From: Arenimonas daejeonensis
Lineage (GTDB): Bacteria > Pseudomonadota > Gammaproteobacteria > Xanthomonadales > Xanthomonadaceae
Direction of reading: 5' to 3'
Assembly: GCF_007993735.1 (NCBI RefSeq)
Contig: NZ_CP042453.1
Span: 1,550,001-1,614,000, forward strand
DNA length: 64,000 nucleotides
Shown here: in pieces, positions 51,035 through 63,133 of the stretch
Numbering within the stretch: position 1 is the first letter of the stretch
Layout: each line of letters starts with the position of its first letter
The notes under the pieces: generated by a model
Databases searched by the model: none
Told to the model about the DNA's origin: nothing
What the model saw: the letters and a program-made list of their open reading frames with translations, nothing else
Made by a program: the position numbers and the translations under genes

Positions 51035-51379
51035 TTACACAATTTCATTGTCCAGCAGCGCCTGGAGGTCCGCCGGCACGGGCATGGGCTGGGTGGCGCG
51101 CACGTTGGCGCCGCCGGTGTTGCCCACCGGCACCCAGAGGCGCGAGAACAGCGCGGCAGCCACGATGCGCGCCAACTGCCCCCGGATCTCGCGCCCGTCG
51201 TGCCGTTGCCAGCCAATGCGCAGCATCGCGAGATGGCTCTTCACGTGCAGCCACGTGCGTCGCTGCCCGAGGATGTGGGCGCGCTCGAGATGGTAAAAGG
51301 CGCGATCCAGGTCACCGCGGCGTCGGGCGGCCTGGGCGAGGTCCCATTCCTGCGCGAAGGCTTGGTCCAGTCGGGTCAT
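51035..51379 (-). CDS. DUF3703 domain protein
   Basis: 114 residues: MTRLDQAFAQEWDLAQAARRRGDLDRAFYHLERAHILGQRRTWLHVKSHLAMLRIGWQRHDGREIRGQLARIVAAAL. This is the DUF3703 pattern (ERAHILGQ, HxxxHxxML) often found beside CDF and Czc genes. The conserved His residues could bind metal or haem. The ATG overlaps the CDF stop (ATGA). Confidence 0.88.
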   Translation of the reverse strand: MTRLDQAFAQEWDLAQAARRRGDLDRAFYHLERAHILGQRRTWLHVKSHLAMLRIGWQRHDGREIRGQLARIVAAALFSRLWVPVGNTGGANVRATQPMPVPADLQALLDNEIV

Positions 51380-52026
51380 GGTGTCGTGTCCCTTGATTCG
51401 ATGGCGGCCGGGTGGCGCCAGCCCGGCCAGGCCTCGCGCAGCACTTGCCAGGAGGTGTGCAGGAACAGCAGCGCAATGAGCGTGCCGACCGCGATGTCGG
51501 GCCACGCACTTCCCGTCAGCGCCACGATGCCCGCCGCCGCGATCACCCCGGTGTTGCTCGCCAAGTCATTGCGCGAACATAGCCAAACCGAGCGCATGTT
51601 CAAGTCCTCGCCGCGAAAGCGCATCAGCAGTCCGAAGCAGGCCAGATTGGCCAGCAGGGCGATCGCCGCGGCCCCGGCCATCAGGGGCGCCAGCGGATCG
51701 GCCCCGGTCAGGAGGCGGCGCAGGACCTCGGCCAGCACCACCAGCCCGAACAGCCCCTGCAGCAGACCCTTCACCACGGCTGCGCCATTGCGCTGGCGAA
51801 GGCTGCCGCCCACCACCGCCAGGCTCAGGGCATACACGCCGGCATCGCCCAGGCTGTCGAGCGAGTCGGCCTGCAGGGCGCTGGAGTCGGCCCACCAGCC
51901 GGCAGTGAACTCGCCGACGAACAGGGCAGCGTTGATGGCCAGCACGGTCCACAGGACCCGGCGCCGGGTGGCGTCCCGAGCCTGGCTCAGGGTGGAGGCG
52001 GTGTCATCACAGTGGCATCCGGACAT
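51376..52026 (-). CDS. CDF-family divalent metal exporter (CzcD-like)
   Basis: 216 residues, six membrane helices, no C-terminal cytoplasmic domain. MSGCHCDDTAS has a Cys/His N-terminus. TM2 metal site VGEFTAGWWADSSALQADSLDSLGDAGVYALSLAV (Asp/Asp) and TM5 LNMRSVWLCSRNDLASNTGVIAAAG (Asn-Asp in place of HxxxD). A short CDF variant; family exports Zn/Cd/Co by proton antiport. First gene of the eight-gene operon. Confidence 0.88.
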   Translation of the reverse strand: MSGCHCDDTASTLSQARDATRRRVLWTVLAINAALFVGEFTAGWWADSSALQADSLDSLGDAGVYALSLAVVGGSLRQRNGAAVVKGLLQGLFGLVVLAEVLRRLLTGADPLAPLMAGAAAIALLANLACFGLLMRFRGEDLNMRSVWLCSRNDLASNTGVIAAAGIVALTGSAWPDIAVGTLIALLFLHTSWQVLREAWPGWRHPAAIESRDTTP

Positions 52027-52050
52027 GGCGTTTCCTTGGTCAGTGGCGCT

Positions 52051-52081
52051 ACCCTAAAGCCCGTAGCAGCTACAGGGTCAA
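52051..52081 (-). promoter_or_regulatory. MerR-type promoter of the divalent-metal operon
   Basis: Reading toward the CDF gene: TTGACC, exactly 19 bases containing CTGTAG-CTG-CTACGG symmetry, then TAGGGT. The overlong spacer and CCTGTAG...CTACGGG dyad match ZntR/CadR/PbrR-type operators. Lies between the divergent regulator (start 52105) and the CDF gene (start 52026). Confidence 0.85.
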
Positions 52082-52104
52082 CCCCCATTTGCAGGAGGAC
52101 CATC

Positions 52105-52545
52105 GTGAAGATCGGCGAGGTAGCCACGGCCAGCGGCTGTCATCTTGAGACGATCCGCTACTACGAGCGCATCGGCTTGCTCCCGGCCCCGGCAAGAACG
52201 GCGAGCGGATACCGGTCCTATTCGGCTTCGGATGTGCAGCGCGTGCGGTTCATCACTCGCGGTCGCGACCTCGGTTTCAGCTTGGACGAAATCCGGAGTT
52301 TGCTCAGTTTGTCCGAGGACCCTAACCTGTCTTGCGAGAAAGCGGACGAGTTGGCGCGACATCATTTGATCGAGATTCGGCAACGAATCGACGAGCTTCG
52401 TCGTATGGAACGAGAGCTGGAAACTACTGTGCAGGCCTGTGCAGGTGGGCGGCGGGCGGCTTGCGCAATCCTGGCAACTCTGCAGGCACCTGTCGTGTCG
52501 AGCGCCGGTGGCCGACGACGCGTCGACGTTCACGGACCTGCTTAA
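52105..52545 (+). CDS. MerR-family heavy-metal regulator (CadR/PbrR/ZntR-like)
   Basis: 146 residues from GTG 52105 (AGGAGG upstream). HTH KIGEVATASGCHLETIRYYERIGLLPAPARTASGYRSY; long dimerisation helix; metal-site cysteines in NLSCEKADEL and VQACAGGRRAACAIL. The loop CAGGRRAAC resembles Cd/Pb/Zn regulators rather than MerR or CueR. Divergent from the operon it is expected to activate. Confidence 0.9.
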   Translation: MKIGEVATASGCHLETIRYYERIGLLPAPARTASGYRSYSASDVQRVRFITRGRDLGFSLDEIRSLLSLSEDPNLSCEKADELARHHLIEIRQRIDELRRMERELETTVQACAGGRRAACAILATLQAPVVSSAGGRRRVDVHGPA

Positions 52546-52716
52546 CGCTCCGAAGGTTTGGGCCCTAGTTTGATTGTCGTAGTTCGGGGTCTTCGCCGTT
52601 CTTGCGTTTCGTTAGTTTCGCGCGAGGAACGGAGCCAACTGGCGCGCCAACCTCTGTGAGCCCAGATGCTCGTGAAATACAACAAGTGCTTGCCCCCAGC
52701 GAGGTTGTGTCTCTAT

Positions 52717-53688
52717 CTAAACGGGTCGAACCGCCGACACACCCAGCCGCTTCCTGGTCGCCTCAGTAAGTTGTTCCAGCCAGGTTTCGGCCACCGCTTT
52801 GCTGATCATTTGCCCATTCTTTGCGTGGGCATAAATTACTGCCTGAACACGATCCTTGTGATTCCTCGACAGGAAGCTCAGTAAGCCGAGATCGCTAGCG
52901 AGGAACGATTTAATCTGTGCGGACATTTTGGCGATCTCGCCGCCTGTTGGTTCGATCCGGGAAATCGTCGAGGAAAGATAGGTGACTTCCTTCGCGATAG
53001 GTCGTCGTCCAATGGTGTCTATTCGTGAGAACGCACGCTTAGCCGCAACCAAACGGTCGGAGAGGTCACGAAGGCGCTGGGCGTCTAGCGCCGAAAGCGA
53101 GGGGAGTCTGCCCACGACAACGTCTTCTACGTTGTCTTCGCGATCGACAATTTTTCCGTCCTTATCCTTCTGGAATCTGGTGGTAATGGTGCGGGCTACA
53201 ACGCGACCATCGCTATTCTTGGCCATCGAACTGAGTGCTTTGACAATTAGCGGGCCGAGCATCCGTTCAAGTTCATCCTTGAATTCTTGGATGCGTTGAA
53301 GCGCAGTCTCCGCTTGGGCCAGCAGGCTCTCGGACGTTTCCCGGTTCTGCAGTACGTTTTCGAGGCCGGCCAGCTTTGATCTCAATGCGAGTTTCTTTTC
53401 CATCTCCTGGCGCGAGGATCGGTAGTGTTCGTTCGCTCCAAATTTGGTACTGGCACATTCGTTGCCGACGATGCTTGCGGTGTCGTCCTTTAGCCGAACC
53501 ACGAACCCAAATTGATGTCGTTGCCCACAAAGGCCAATTCCATCGCGTACACAGCACGAAAGAGAGTCTTTAAGTCGGTAGTACCCGACGAAGCCTGAGA
53601 AATCATGTTCGCCGACTGGATTGTCATCTATGAATCCTACGACGGCTCGAATTTCTTCCAGGGAACTAAACTGGCGTACGAGACTCAT
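52717..53688 (-). CDS. Hypothetical protein near the tRNA end of element 2
   Basis: 323 residues, no recognised domain. N-terminal globular part (MSLVRQFSSLEEIRAVVGFIDDNPVGEHDFSGFVGYYRLKDSL), a central coiled-coil-like helix (ECASTKFGANEHYRSSRQEMEKKLALRSKLAGLENVLQNRE), and a C-terminal helical domain. Lower GC than neighbours, which suggests separate origin. Its place beside the attachment site is where defence or stabilisation genes are often found, but nothing in the sequence proves such a role. Confidence 0.65.
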   Translation of the reverse strand: MSLVRQFSSLEEIRAVVGFIDDNPVGEHDFSGFVGYYRLKDSLSCCVRDGIGLCGQRHQFGFVVRLKDDTASIVGNECASTKFGANEHYRSSRQEMEKKLALRSKLAGLENVLQNRETSESLLAQAETALQRIQEFKDELERMLGPLIVKALSSMAKNSDGRVVARTITTRFQKDKDGKIVDREDNVEDVVVGRLPSLSALDAQRLRDLSDRLVAAKRAFSRIDTIGRRPIAKEVTYLSSTISRIEPTGGEIAKMSAQIKSFLASDLGLLSFLSRNHKDRVQAVIYAHAKNGQMISKAVAETWLEQLTEATRKRLGVSAVRPV

Positions 53689-54014
53689 CCCACCCCCTTT
53701 TTTGGTGCATTACGGGCGCTCGGATACGATGCGCGAACCTGATGTTTGCACGGGTGTGTCTCAAGTATGGAGACTGGGTCTGCTCGACGGGGTCGCCGCG
53801 CCTGTTGTCACCGTGGGTAGCCAGCTTACCGTTGAGTCGGACGAGGGGCATCGCCGGGCGACGCACGCGATTGCGAGACATTGGCGACTGGATCTGGAAG
53901 GCGCAATCGCTGGCGCTCGGTGCAGCTCACTTCCTGGCTGACCACAGGAGCGGCCGGGTCGGACACCGAAAAATCTCCGTACAGGGACGGAGTAGGGACC
54001 TACCGAATCGAAGG
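53689..54014. other. Gene-free stretch with short dyads
   Basis: No supported gene. Contains CTCCGT-ACAGGG-ACGGAG (53975-53992) and GTAGG-GA-CCTAC (53992-54003), overlapping the candidate integrase arm site CAGGGACGGAGTAGGGAC. Confidence 0.5.
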
Positions 54015-54049
54015 CAAAAGAAGGGCCCGCGATTTCTCGCAAGCCCTTG
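54015..54049 (-). terminator. Terminator downstream of tRNA-Phe
   Basis: Minus-strand hairpin AAGGGCTTGCGA-GAAA-TCGCGGGCCCTT (one mismatch) followed by CTTTTG. It belongs to element 2 sequence, so the element supplies a terminator for the tRNA after integration. Confidence 0.65.
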
Positions 54050-54056
54050 TTTTGTA

Positions 54057-54132
54057 TGGTGGCCGAGGACGGAATTGAACCGCCGACACGGGGATTTTCA
54101 ATCCCCTGCTCTACCAACTGAGCTACTCGGCC
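54057..54132 (-). tRNA. tRNA-Phe (anticodon GAA)
   Basis: 76 nt with encoded CCA. The acceptor stem GGCCGAG/CTCGGCC is perfect; the anticodon loop contains TGAAAAT (GAA); the T-arm has GTTCAATTC. The 3' half is the integration target of elements 1 and 2. Confidence 0.98.
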
Positions 54133-54358
54133 AGAGAGACTGGCTTGGACACGCCGGGCAGTGCCTCAGCGAGCGCGCAATGTTAGCGGAAGCGGGTCGG
54201 CCGAGGCAAGCCGGGCAGGGCGCGGGGCCAGTGGGGCGGGATTGTTTTACAGATGTAAATGTTTGCTGAACGTAGTCGCGCCGCCCTCTGGGGCTGGGCG
54301 CCGCGCGGGAGTAGCTTAGGTTCCAGGTCCGGTTCGGGCCTTACCAAGGAGCCTCGCC

Positions 54359-54823
54359 ATGTCCCTCCGACTCGCCCTGCTTTCTTTCACCGTGGCCCTG
54401 ACGCTGGCCGCGCCCGCCCTGGCCGCCACCACGTCCCGCGAAGCCGCCGCCGACGCCAAGCGCCTGGCCGCCGCCCGCGCCAATGCCGCCGCGCCCGTGG
54501 ACACCATCAAGTTCCTGCAGCCGATAGACAGCTACGAAGTGATCGGCGAACACGAGATCCTGGTCTGGGAAACCAACACCAAGGCCTGGCTGGTGGACCT
54601 GCGCCCCAGCGCGGCCTGCAAGCACCTGGACCGGAGCTACGCGATCGGCCTGGACTCGATGTACAACACCATGAACACCAACAACAGCTACGTCGTGGGC
54701 GCCAGGAACATGCGCTGCAAGATCATCGGCATCCGCGAGGTGGACGTGCCGGGCATGCGCGCGACCGAACGCGCGCCGGAAGCGGTGGCCAGTTCGGCGG
54801 ACGAAGTCGCCAGCACCGACTGA
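54359..54823 (+). CDS. DUF6491 family secreted protein
   Basis: 154 residues. Signal peptide MSLRLALLSFTVALTLAAPALAAT; the body VDTIKFLQPIDSYEVIGEHEILVWETNTKAWLVDLRPSAACKHLDRSYAIGLDS ... NMRCKIIGIREVDVPGMRA fits DUF6491, a xanthomonad-rich periplasmic family with two conserved Cys. Function unknown. Confidence 0.82.
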   Translation: MSLRLALLSFTVALTLAAPALAATTSREAAADAKRLAAARANAAAPVDTIKFLQPIDSYEVIGEHEILVWETNTKAWLVDLRPSAACKHLDRSYAIGLDSMYNTMNTNNSYVVGARNMRCKIIGIREVDVPGMRATERAPEAVASSADEVASTD

Positions 54824-54841
54824 ACTGCGGTTCCGTGTCCT

Positions 54842-54877
54842 GCAGGGTCCGCGCTCCGGCGTGGACCCTGCTGTTTT
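54842..54877 (+). terminator. Rho-independent terminator, possibly bidirectional
   Basis: Perfect 9-bp stem GCAGGGTCC (54842-54850)/GGACCCTGC (54863-54871) followed by TGTTTTT. Lies between convergent genes. Confidence 0.85.
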
Positions 54878-55150
54878 TCAGCCCTCGGGCGCGACGTAAC
54901 CCGCCGGCTTCTCGGCCCCGCCGCCGAACAGGAACTTCTCCATCTCCGCCTCCAGGAAGGCCCGGTGTTTCGGGTCCATGGGCGACAGCCGGTTCTCGTT
55001 GATCAGCATGGTCTGGTGCGCCAGCCACTGCTGCCAGGCCTCGCGGCCGATGTGTTCGAACACGCGCTTGCCCAGCGCGCCGGGCCAGGGCACGAAGGCC
55101 AGGCCTTCGGTCTGGGTTTGGGTTTTTTCGCAGAAGACGGTGCGGCTCAT
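54878..55150 (-). CDS. yggX: YggX-type Fe(II) trafficking / oxidative damage protection protein
   Basis: 90 residues: [75 protein letters not shown] is typical for YggX. The Cys7 implicated in Fe-S protection is present. Start overlaps the mutY stop, the usual mutY-yggX operon order. Confidence 0.97.
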   Translation of the reverse strand: MSRTVFCEKTQTQTEGLAFVPWPGALGKRVFEHIGREAWQQWLAHQTMLINENRLSPMDPKHRAFLEAEMEKFLFGGGAEKPAGYVAPEG

Positions 55151-56190
55151 GGCGTCAGGCTTCCCAGCAGTTTCTTGACGGGGGCGGGCAGGCCCAGTTC
55201 GGCCAGGCGGTCGAAGGGTTGCCAGCGCAGGTCGTTATTGTCGCCCACGGCGGGCGGGGCGGTGGGCACGCGCCAGCTCATCGGTTCGATGTGCAGGCGG
55301 TAGTGGCTGAAGGTGTGTTCGATCAGCGGCAGCACGTCGGCGGCGTCGAAGTCGGCGCCGGTGTGGCGCGACAGGAAGGCGCGCGCGCCGTCGTGGTCGT
55401 CGGCCTCGGGCAGCGACCACAGGCCCGACCACACACCGGTGGGCGGGCGCCGCGCCAGCAGCACGCGGCCTTCGGCGTCGCGCACCAGCAGCATCAGGGT
55501 GCGGCGTTCGGGCAGGGGTTTGCCGGGTTTTGCTTCGGGCAGTTGTTCGACGCGGCCTTCGCGGCGCGCCACGCAGTCGTCCTGCAGCGGGCACAACATG
55601 CAGGCCGGATCGTGGCGGGTGCACAGGGTCGCGCCGAAATCCATGATCGCCTGCGTGTAGTCGGCCAGGCGCTCGTCGGGGAGATGTTGTTCGGCGATCT
55701 CCCACAGCTTCTTCTCGACCGGGCCGCTGCCCGGGTAACCGGCGATGCCGTGGAAACGCGCCAGCGTGCGCTTCACGTTGCCGTCCAGGATGGCGAAACG
55801 ATCGCCGTGCGCCTGCGCCAGGATGGCGCCGGCGGTGCTGCGGCCGATGCCGGGCAGGGACGACAGCTTCTCGAATTCGCGCGGCAGTTCGCTGCCGTGT
55901 TCCGCCACGCAGACCTGCGCCGCCTTGTGCAGGTTGCGGGCGCGGGCGTAGTAGCCGAGGCCCGACCACAGGGCGAGCACGTGGTCGGATTCCGCGGCGG
56001 CCAGGTCGGGCAGGGTGGGCAGCGCGTCCAGGAAACGCGCGTAGTAGGGGATCACCGTCTGCACCTGGGTCTGCTGCAGCATGATTTCCGACAGCCACAC
56101 GCGGTAGGGCGTGCGCGGGTGCTGCCAGGGCAGGTCGTGGCGGCCGTCGCGTTCGAACCAAAGCAAGAGCCGTGATGCGAACAAACTCAT
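55147..56190 (-). CDS. mutY: A/G-specific adenine DNA glycosylase
   Basis: 347 residues. HhH-GPD domain with catalytic Glu in [17 protein letters not shown], Hh[15 protein letters not shown], catalytic Asp in [14 protein letters not shown], [4Fe-4S] cluster Cys in [17 protein letters not shown] (C-x6-C-x2-C-x5-C). C-terminal Nudix-like 8-oxoG recognition domain ([40 protein letters not shown]). Removes A opposite 8-oxoG. Confidence 0.97.
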   Translation of the reverse strand: MSLFASRLLLWFERDGRHDLPWQHPRTPYRVWLSEIMLQQTQVQTVIPYYARFLDALPTLPDLAAAESDHVLALWSGLGYYARARNLHKAAQVCVAEHGSELPREFEKLSSLPGIGRSTAGAILAQAHGDRFAILDGNVKRTLARFHGIAGYPGSGPVEKKLWEIAEQHLPDERLADYTQAIMDFGATLCTRHDPACMLCPLQDDCVARREGRVEQLPEAKPGKPLPERRTLMLLVRDAEGRVLLARRPPTGVWSGLWSLPEADDHDGARAFLSRHTGADFDAADVLPLIEHTFSHYRLHIEPMSWRVPTAPPAVGDNNDLRWQPFDRLAELGLPAPVKKLLGSLTP

Positions 56191-57340
56191 GGCTCTACTT
56201 CGGCAGCCGGTTCTTCGGGCGCGTCTTCTTCGATGATGATCTTCACGCCCTGAAGCGTGGCGCCGGCAATCTCGATGCTTGGTGCCGTTACAGTCGCTTG
56301 TAGTGGAGGAAGTGGTGCCGCATTCCCAGCGTCAAGCCATGCCAGGACATTCTGCAAAGTGAACTCTGCGGTCGCATGCGAATCTTCCCAATCCAGCTTT
56401 ACTTTCCAGTCGGCCGTCATGTCGATTGGCCCGGCATAAGCGAAGTCGAAATGCGTTGGTTTTCCGGCCATCGGAGCTGGCAGTGCCGGCCAATCCTGTG
56501 GCCAGTCGCGCATCCAGCCATCGGCGTCTATTTCAATGTTCTCGCTCTTGCCCCGGCGCCCTATGGAAGCAATATCAGCCTTGAAGGTGGGCAAGGGCGA
56601 TTCAGACCTGAAGAAAAGGTCGCCGCAGCTGAGTGCTTCGTTGTCCAGCTTGTGGTAATTGCAGTCCGTCGTCACAACGAACGGTGCGTCTACCCCGTCG
56701 AATTGGATCCGCCCTTGCGCTTCGACCTTGGCGCCGGTGCTCTGGCCAAGTTTCTCGATGGCGATGGTGCTTTCAAGTTGGAGTTCAATGGTGTCGCTGG
56801 TTCCGCGTCCGGCCAGCTCCAGCGTCAAGGGCATCCCGGATTCGAAACGGTCAAGATCCAGCACCAGTCCGTCGATTCGCCACTCACCCCAGAGCATCGT
56901 GCCGTCACGCACCGATGCGCCACGTGACAACACCGGAAGCTCGCCGGACGATTCCGGTTGTGAGGCCAGCCAGGTGTTGAGCGCATCCAGGTCGAGTGTT
57001 GGTCCGTCAAGATCAATACGTGTGATCACTATCGGGCCGCCCCAGACCGTAGCCCATGGCAAGGACACTTCCAGACGGCGGGCGCGGAACAGCGGTGTGG
57101 CTGAGCCAGGCACGCGGGCATCGAAATTTTCGAGCAGTAGCCTCGGCTCCGGCCGTAGCGCGTACTCGGGCGTGCCTTCGAAGCTCAATTCAAGCCCGGT
57201 CGCCTCGCCGAGGCGCGCAAGCACGGTGCTTGCCAATCGCACCGGTTCAAGTTGCCGGTCAACCCACCACGCACCGATCAACATCAGCACCGCGAACGCG
57301 GCAAGGAATTTGGGCCAGCGGCGTTTGCGCGCCGGCTCGG

Positions 57341-57344
<4 letters not shown>
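56187..57344 (-). CDS. AsmA-family protein
   Basis: 385 residues with one N-terminal membrane helix (FLAAFAVLMLIGAWWVD) and an AsmA-like beta-rich periplasmic domain (GLELSFEGTPEYALRPEPRLLLENFDARVPG..FRARRLEVSLPWATVWGGPIVITRIDLDGPTLDLDALNTWLAS). Start overlaps the ftsY stop and its stop overlaps the mutY start, so it lies in an ftsY-asmA-mutY-yggX operon. AsmA-like proteins act in outer-membrane lipid homeostasis; the specific role here is unknown. Confidence 0.85.
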
Positions 57345-59594
<2,250 letters not shown>

Positions 59595-59620
59595 GACCCA
59601 CTCACAGAAGAGGTATCGCC

Positions 59621-60125
59621 ATGAACCGCGTCATTGCTCCGTTTGCCCTGCTGCTCTCGCTCACCCTGCTTGCCGGCTGCCAGAAGGCCGAAGAGGCGCC
59701 CGCCGCGCCGGCCGCCCCTGGTCGCGCCCACCACCAACGACGACCTGGCCTGGAAGGAATACCTGGGCAAGGTGGTCGGCCAGAACCAGACCGGCGTCAC
59801 CGACCGCACCTTCCCCTACTACCTGCCGATGAACAGCAGCGAGCCGGCCGAAGGGGACCAGGACGGCAAGACCCAGTACGACCGCCAGCTCGAGAACGTC
59901 AACACCGTCGTGCTGCGTACCGTGCTGCCGGGCAACATGCTGGCCTTCGGTTCGCCGGACAGCGCCAAGATGGCCGACCTGATCGTCACCGCCTTCACGG
60001 GTGCCGAGCCGGACGCGCTGAAGGGTTCGCAGGTGCTGTTCATCGGCAAGCCCGCCGACAGCGACCGGGTGAAGGCCGCGGTGGAAGCCGCCGGCGCCAA
60101 GTACATCTTCGTCGAAGCCAAGTGA
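59621..60125 (+). CDS. Putative lipoprotein (frameshifted)
   Basis: MNRVIAPFALLLSLTLLAGCQKAEEAPAAPAAP carries a lipobox (LAGC). One C is missing at the CCCC 59715-59718; the frame continues APTTNDDLAWKEYLGKVVGQNQTGVTDRTFPYYLPMNSSEPAEGDQDGKTQYDRQLEN to AKYIFVEAK. Conserved in xanthomonads as far as I recall, function unknown. Confidence 0.75.
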
Positions 60126-60171
60126 GCCATCGCCCGCGCCCCGGCCATCCGCCGGGGCGCAGGGCAACATC

Positions 60172-60432
60172 ATGTCCCTGCTGATCAACCAGCTCTGCAT
60201 CAACTGCGACGTCTGCGCGCCGGCCTGCCCGAACGATGCGATCAGCCAGGGTGAAACCATCTATGTGATCGACCCGCGCCGCTGCACCGAATGCGTGGGC
60301 CATTTCGACGAGCCCCAGTGCGTGGTGGTCTGCCCGGTCGAGTGCATCGACCTCGACGGCGACAACCCCGAGACCCGCGAGCAGCTGCTCGCCAAGTACC
60401 ACGTGCTGATGACGGGGAAATCCGCCGCATGA
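60172..60432 (+). CDS. yfhL: YfhL-family 4Fe-4S ferredoxin
   Basis: 86 residues with two [4Fe-4S] sets: CINCDVCAPACPNDAI and CTECVGHFDEPQCVVVCPVECI (the long loop between Cys is diagnostic of the YfhL/Fdx_2 type). Follows coaD in many xanthomonads. Overlaps the ggt start by four bases. Confidence 0.95.
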   Translation: MSLLINQLCINCDVCAPACPNDAISQGETIYVIDPRRCTECVGHFDEPQCVVVCPVECIDLDGDNPETREQLLAKYHVLMTGKSAA

Positions 60433-62130
60433 TTTCGCGCCTGCTGTTCGTGCTGTTGCTGTTGTCGCCCGTGGTCCACGCCGATGCGCCGCGACCCGAC
60501 GCGCGGCCCGCGCAGGCGGCCATCGCCAGCGCCAACGCCTACGCCACCGATGCCGGCATGGAAGTGCTGGCTGCTGGCGGCAACGCCTTCGACGCGGCGG
60601 TGGCGGTCAGCGCCACGCTGGGACTGGTCGAACCCGAGTTCGGGCATCGGCGGTGGCGCCTTCATGTTGCTGCGCACGGCGAAGGACGGCCGCGATGTGT
60701 TCGTGGACGCGCGCGAACGCGCGCCGCTGGCCGCGACCCGCGACATGTTCCTGGATGCGAACGGTGAAGCGGTGCGCGATCGTTCGATCAACGGCGCACT
60801 GGCCGCGGCCATCCCGGGCCTGCCTGCCGGCCTGGAACACCTGGCCCGCAAGTACGGCCGGCTGCCGCTGTCGAAGTCGCTGGCGCCGGCGATCCGGCTG
60901 GCGCGCGAGGGCTGGAAGTTCGGGCCGAAAAATTCGTCCATGCTCGGTTACCGGCGCGAGGTGCTGGCCGGGAACGCGGCCGCGGCGGCGCTTTTCCTGC
61001 GCGACGGCCAGGTGCCGGCGCTGGGCACGGTGATGCGCAACGAGGACTACGCGCGCACGCTGGAGCTGATCGCGGCCAAGGGCGCCGACGGCTTCTACCG
61101 CGGCGACTACGCAAAGCGCCTGGTGAACGGCGTGCGCCAGGCCGGCGGCATCTGGAGCGAACAGGATCTGGCGGAATACCGCGTGGTCGAGCGTGCGCCG
61201 ATCCGGCTGAAACATCGTGGCTTCGAGATCGTCACCGCGCCGCCGCCGTCCTCGGGTGGCGTGGCGCTGGCGACCATCTTCAACGTGCTCGAGCCCTACG
61301 GTTATCCGCAGCTGGACAAGGTGCCGCGCACCCACCTGCTGGTCGAAGCCATGCGGCGTGCTTACCGCGACCGCGCCGTCTACTTGGGCGACCCGGATTT
61401 CGTGCAGGTGCCGGTGCCGCTGCTGGCCAGCCGCGAATACGCCGCCGGACTGCGCGCCGGCATCAACCCCGACCGCGCCACGCCCAGCGACATGCTGCCC
61501 AGCGCTATGGTGGCGCCGTCGCGCCCGGACACCAGCCATTTCTCCATCGTGGACACCGAGGGCAATCTGGTCGCCGTTACCCAGACCGTGAACCTGCCTT
61601 ACGGCAATGCGGTGGTGGTGCCGGGCACCGGTTTCCTGCTCAACAACGAAATGGACGACTTCTCGGTGAAGCCGGGTGTGCCCAACGCCTACGGCCTGGT
61701 CGGCGACGATGCCAACGCGATCGCGCCGGGCAAGCGCCCGCTGTCGTCCATGACGCCGACCTTCCTGGTGGGTCCGGACCGCGTGGCGGTGCTGGGCACG
61801 CCGGGCGGCAGCCGCATCGTCACGATGGTGCTGCTGGGGTTGCTGGAGATGATGGACGGCGGCAGCGCGCAGGACGCCGCCTCGGCGCCGCGTTTCCACC
61901 ACCAGTACCTGCCCGACCAGCTCTCGGCCGAACCTGAAGCGTTCAGTACCGAGGAGGTGGCGGCGCTGAAGGCGCGCGGCCATGATGTGCGTGTCGGCGA
62001 CCGCAGCTGGGGCAACATGAACGTGGTCCAGTGGCGCCGCGACACCGGCGCGGTCGAGACCGGCACCGATCCGCGCTGGAAGGGCGTCGGCAAGGGTTCG
62101 TCGTCAGAGAAGGGCTCCATCTACCGCTGA
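60429..62130 (+). CDS. ggt: Gamma-glutamyltransferase (frameshifted near N-terminus)
   Basis: About 567 residues. Signal peptide MISRLLFVLLLLSPVVHA; a GGG at 60642-60644 carries the frame break before GIGGGAFMLL. Self-cleavage/nucleophile region RPDTSHFSIVDTEGNLVAVTQTVN, then GFLLNNEMDDFS, PLSSMTPTFL and GTPGGSRIVTMV. Periplasmic enzyme of glutathione breakdown, processed into two subunits. Translationally coupled to the ferredoxin gene. Confidence 0.95.
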
Positions 62131-62154
62131 GCCGCAGCTCGCGAGGAGTAAGTC

Positions 62155-63045
<891 letters not shown>

Positions 63046-63049
63046 ACCC

Positions 63050-63070
63050 GCGCCGGCACGATGCCGGCGC
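63050..63070. other. Stem-loop between the MBL gene and the PhoX-like gene
   Basis: Perfect 9-bp stem GCGCCGGCA/TGCCGGCGC with a CGA loop, without a T-run. Could be a factor-assisted terminator or mRNA stabiliser. Confidence 0.4.
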
Positions 63071-63133
63071 GCCGTAATACGGCTGTGACATTGCCTTGAT
63101 CGAATGCGGGGTCGCCAGTCCGAGACCCCGCGC

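Larger units (their letters stand above)
38939..54056. mobile_element. Integrative element 2 at tRNA-Phe, carrying the czc-type metal operon (15.1 kb)
   Basis: Lies between the att copy at 38939 and the intact tRNA-Phe gene. Order: integrase, orphan, AlpA, Rep-like, repeat zone, ynfA remnant, metal operon, MerR regulator, orphan. Related candidate arm sites CAGGGACTGTGTAGGGAC (39103-39120) and CAGGGACGGAGTAGGGAC (53982-53999) stand at both ends. No conjugation genes, so it would need mobilisation in trans. Confidence 0.8.
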
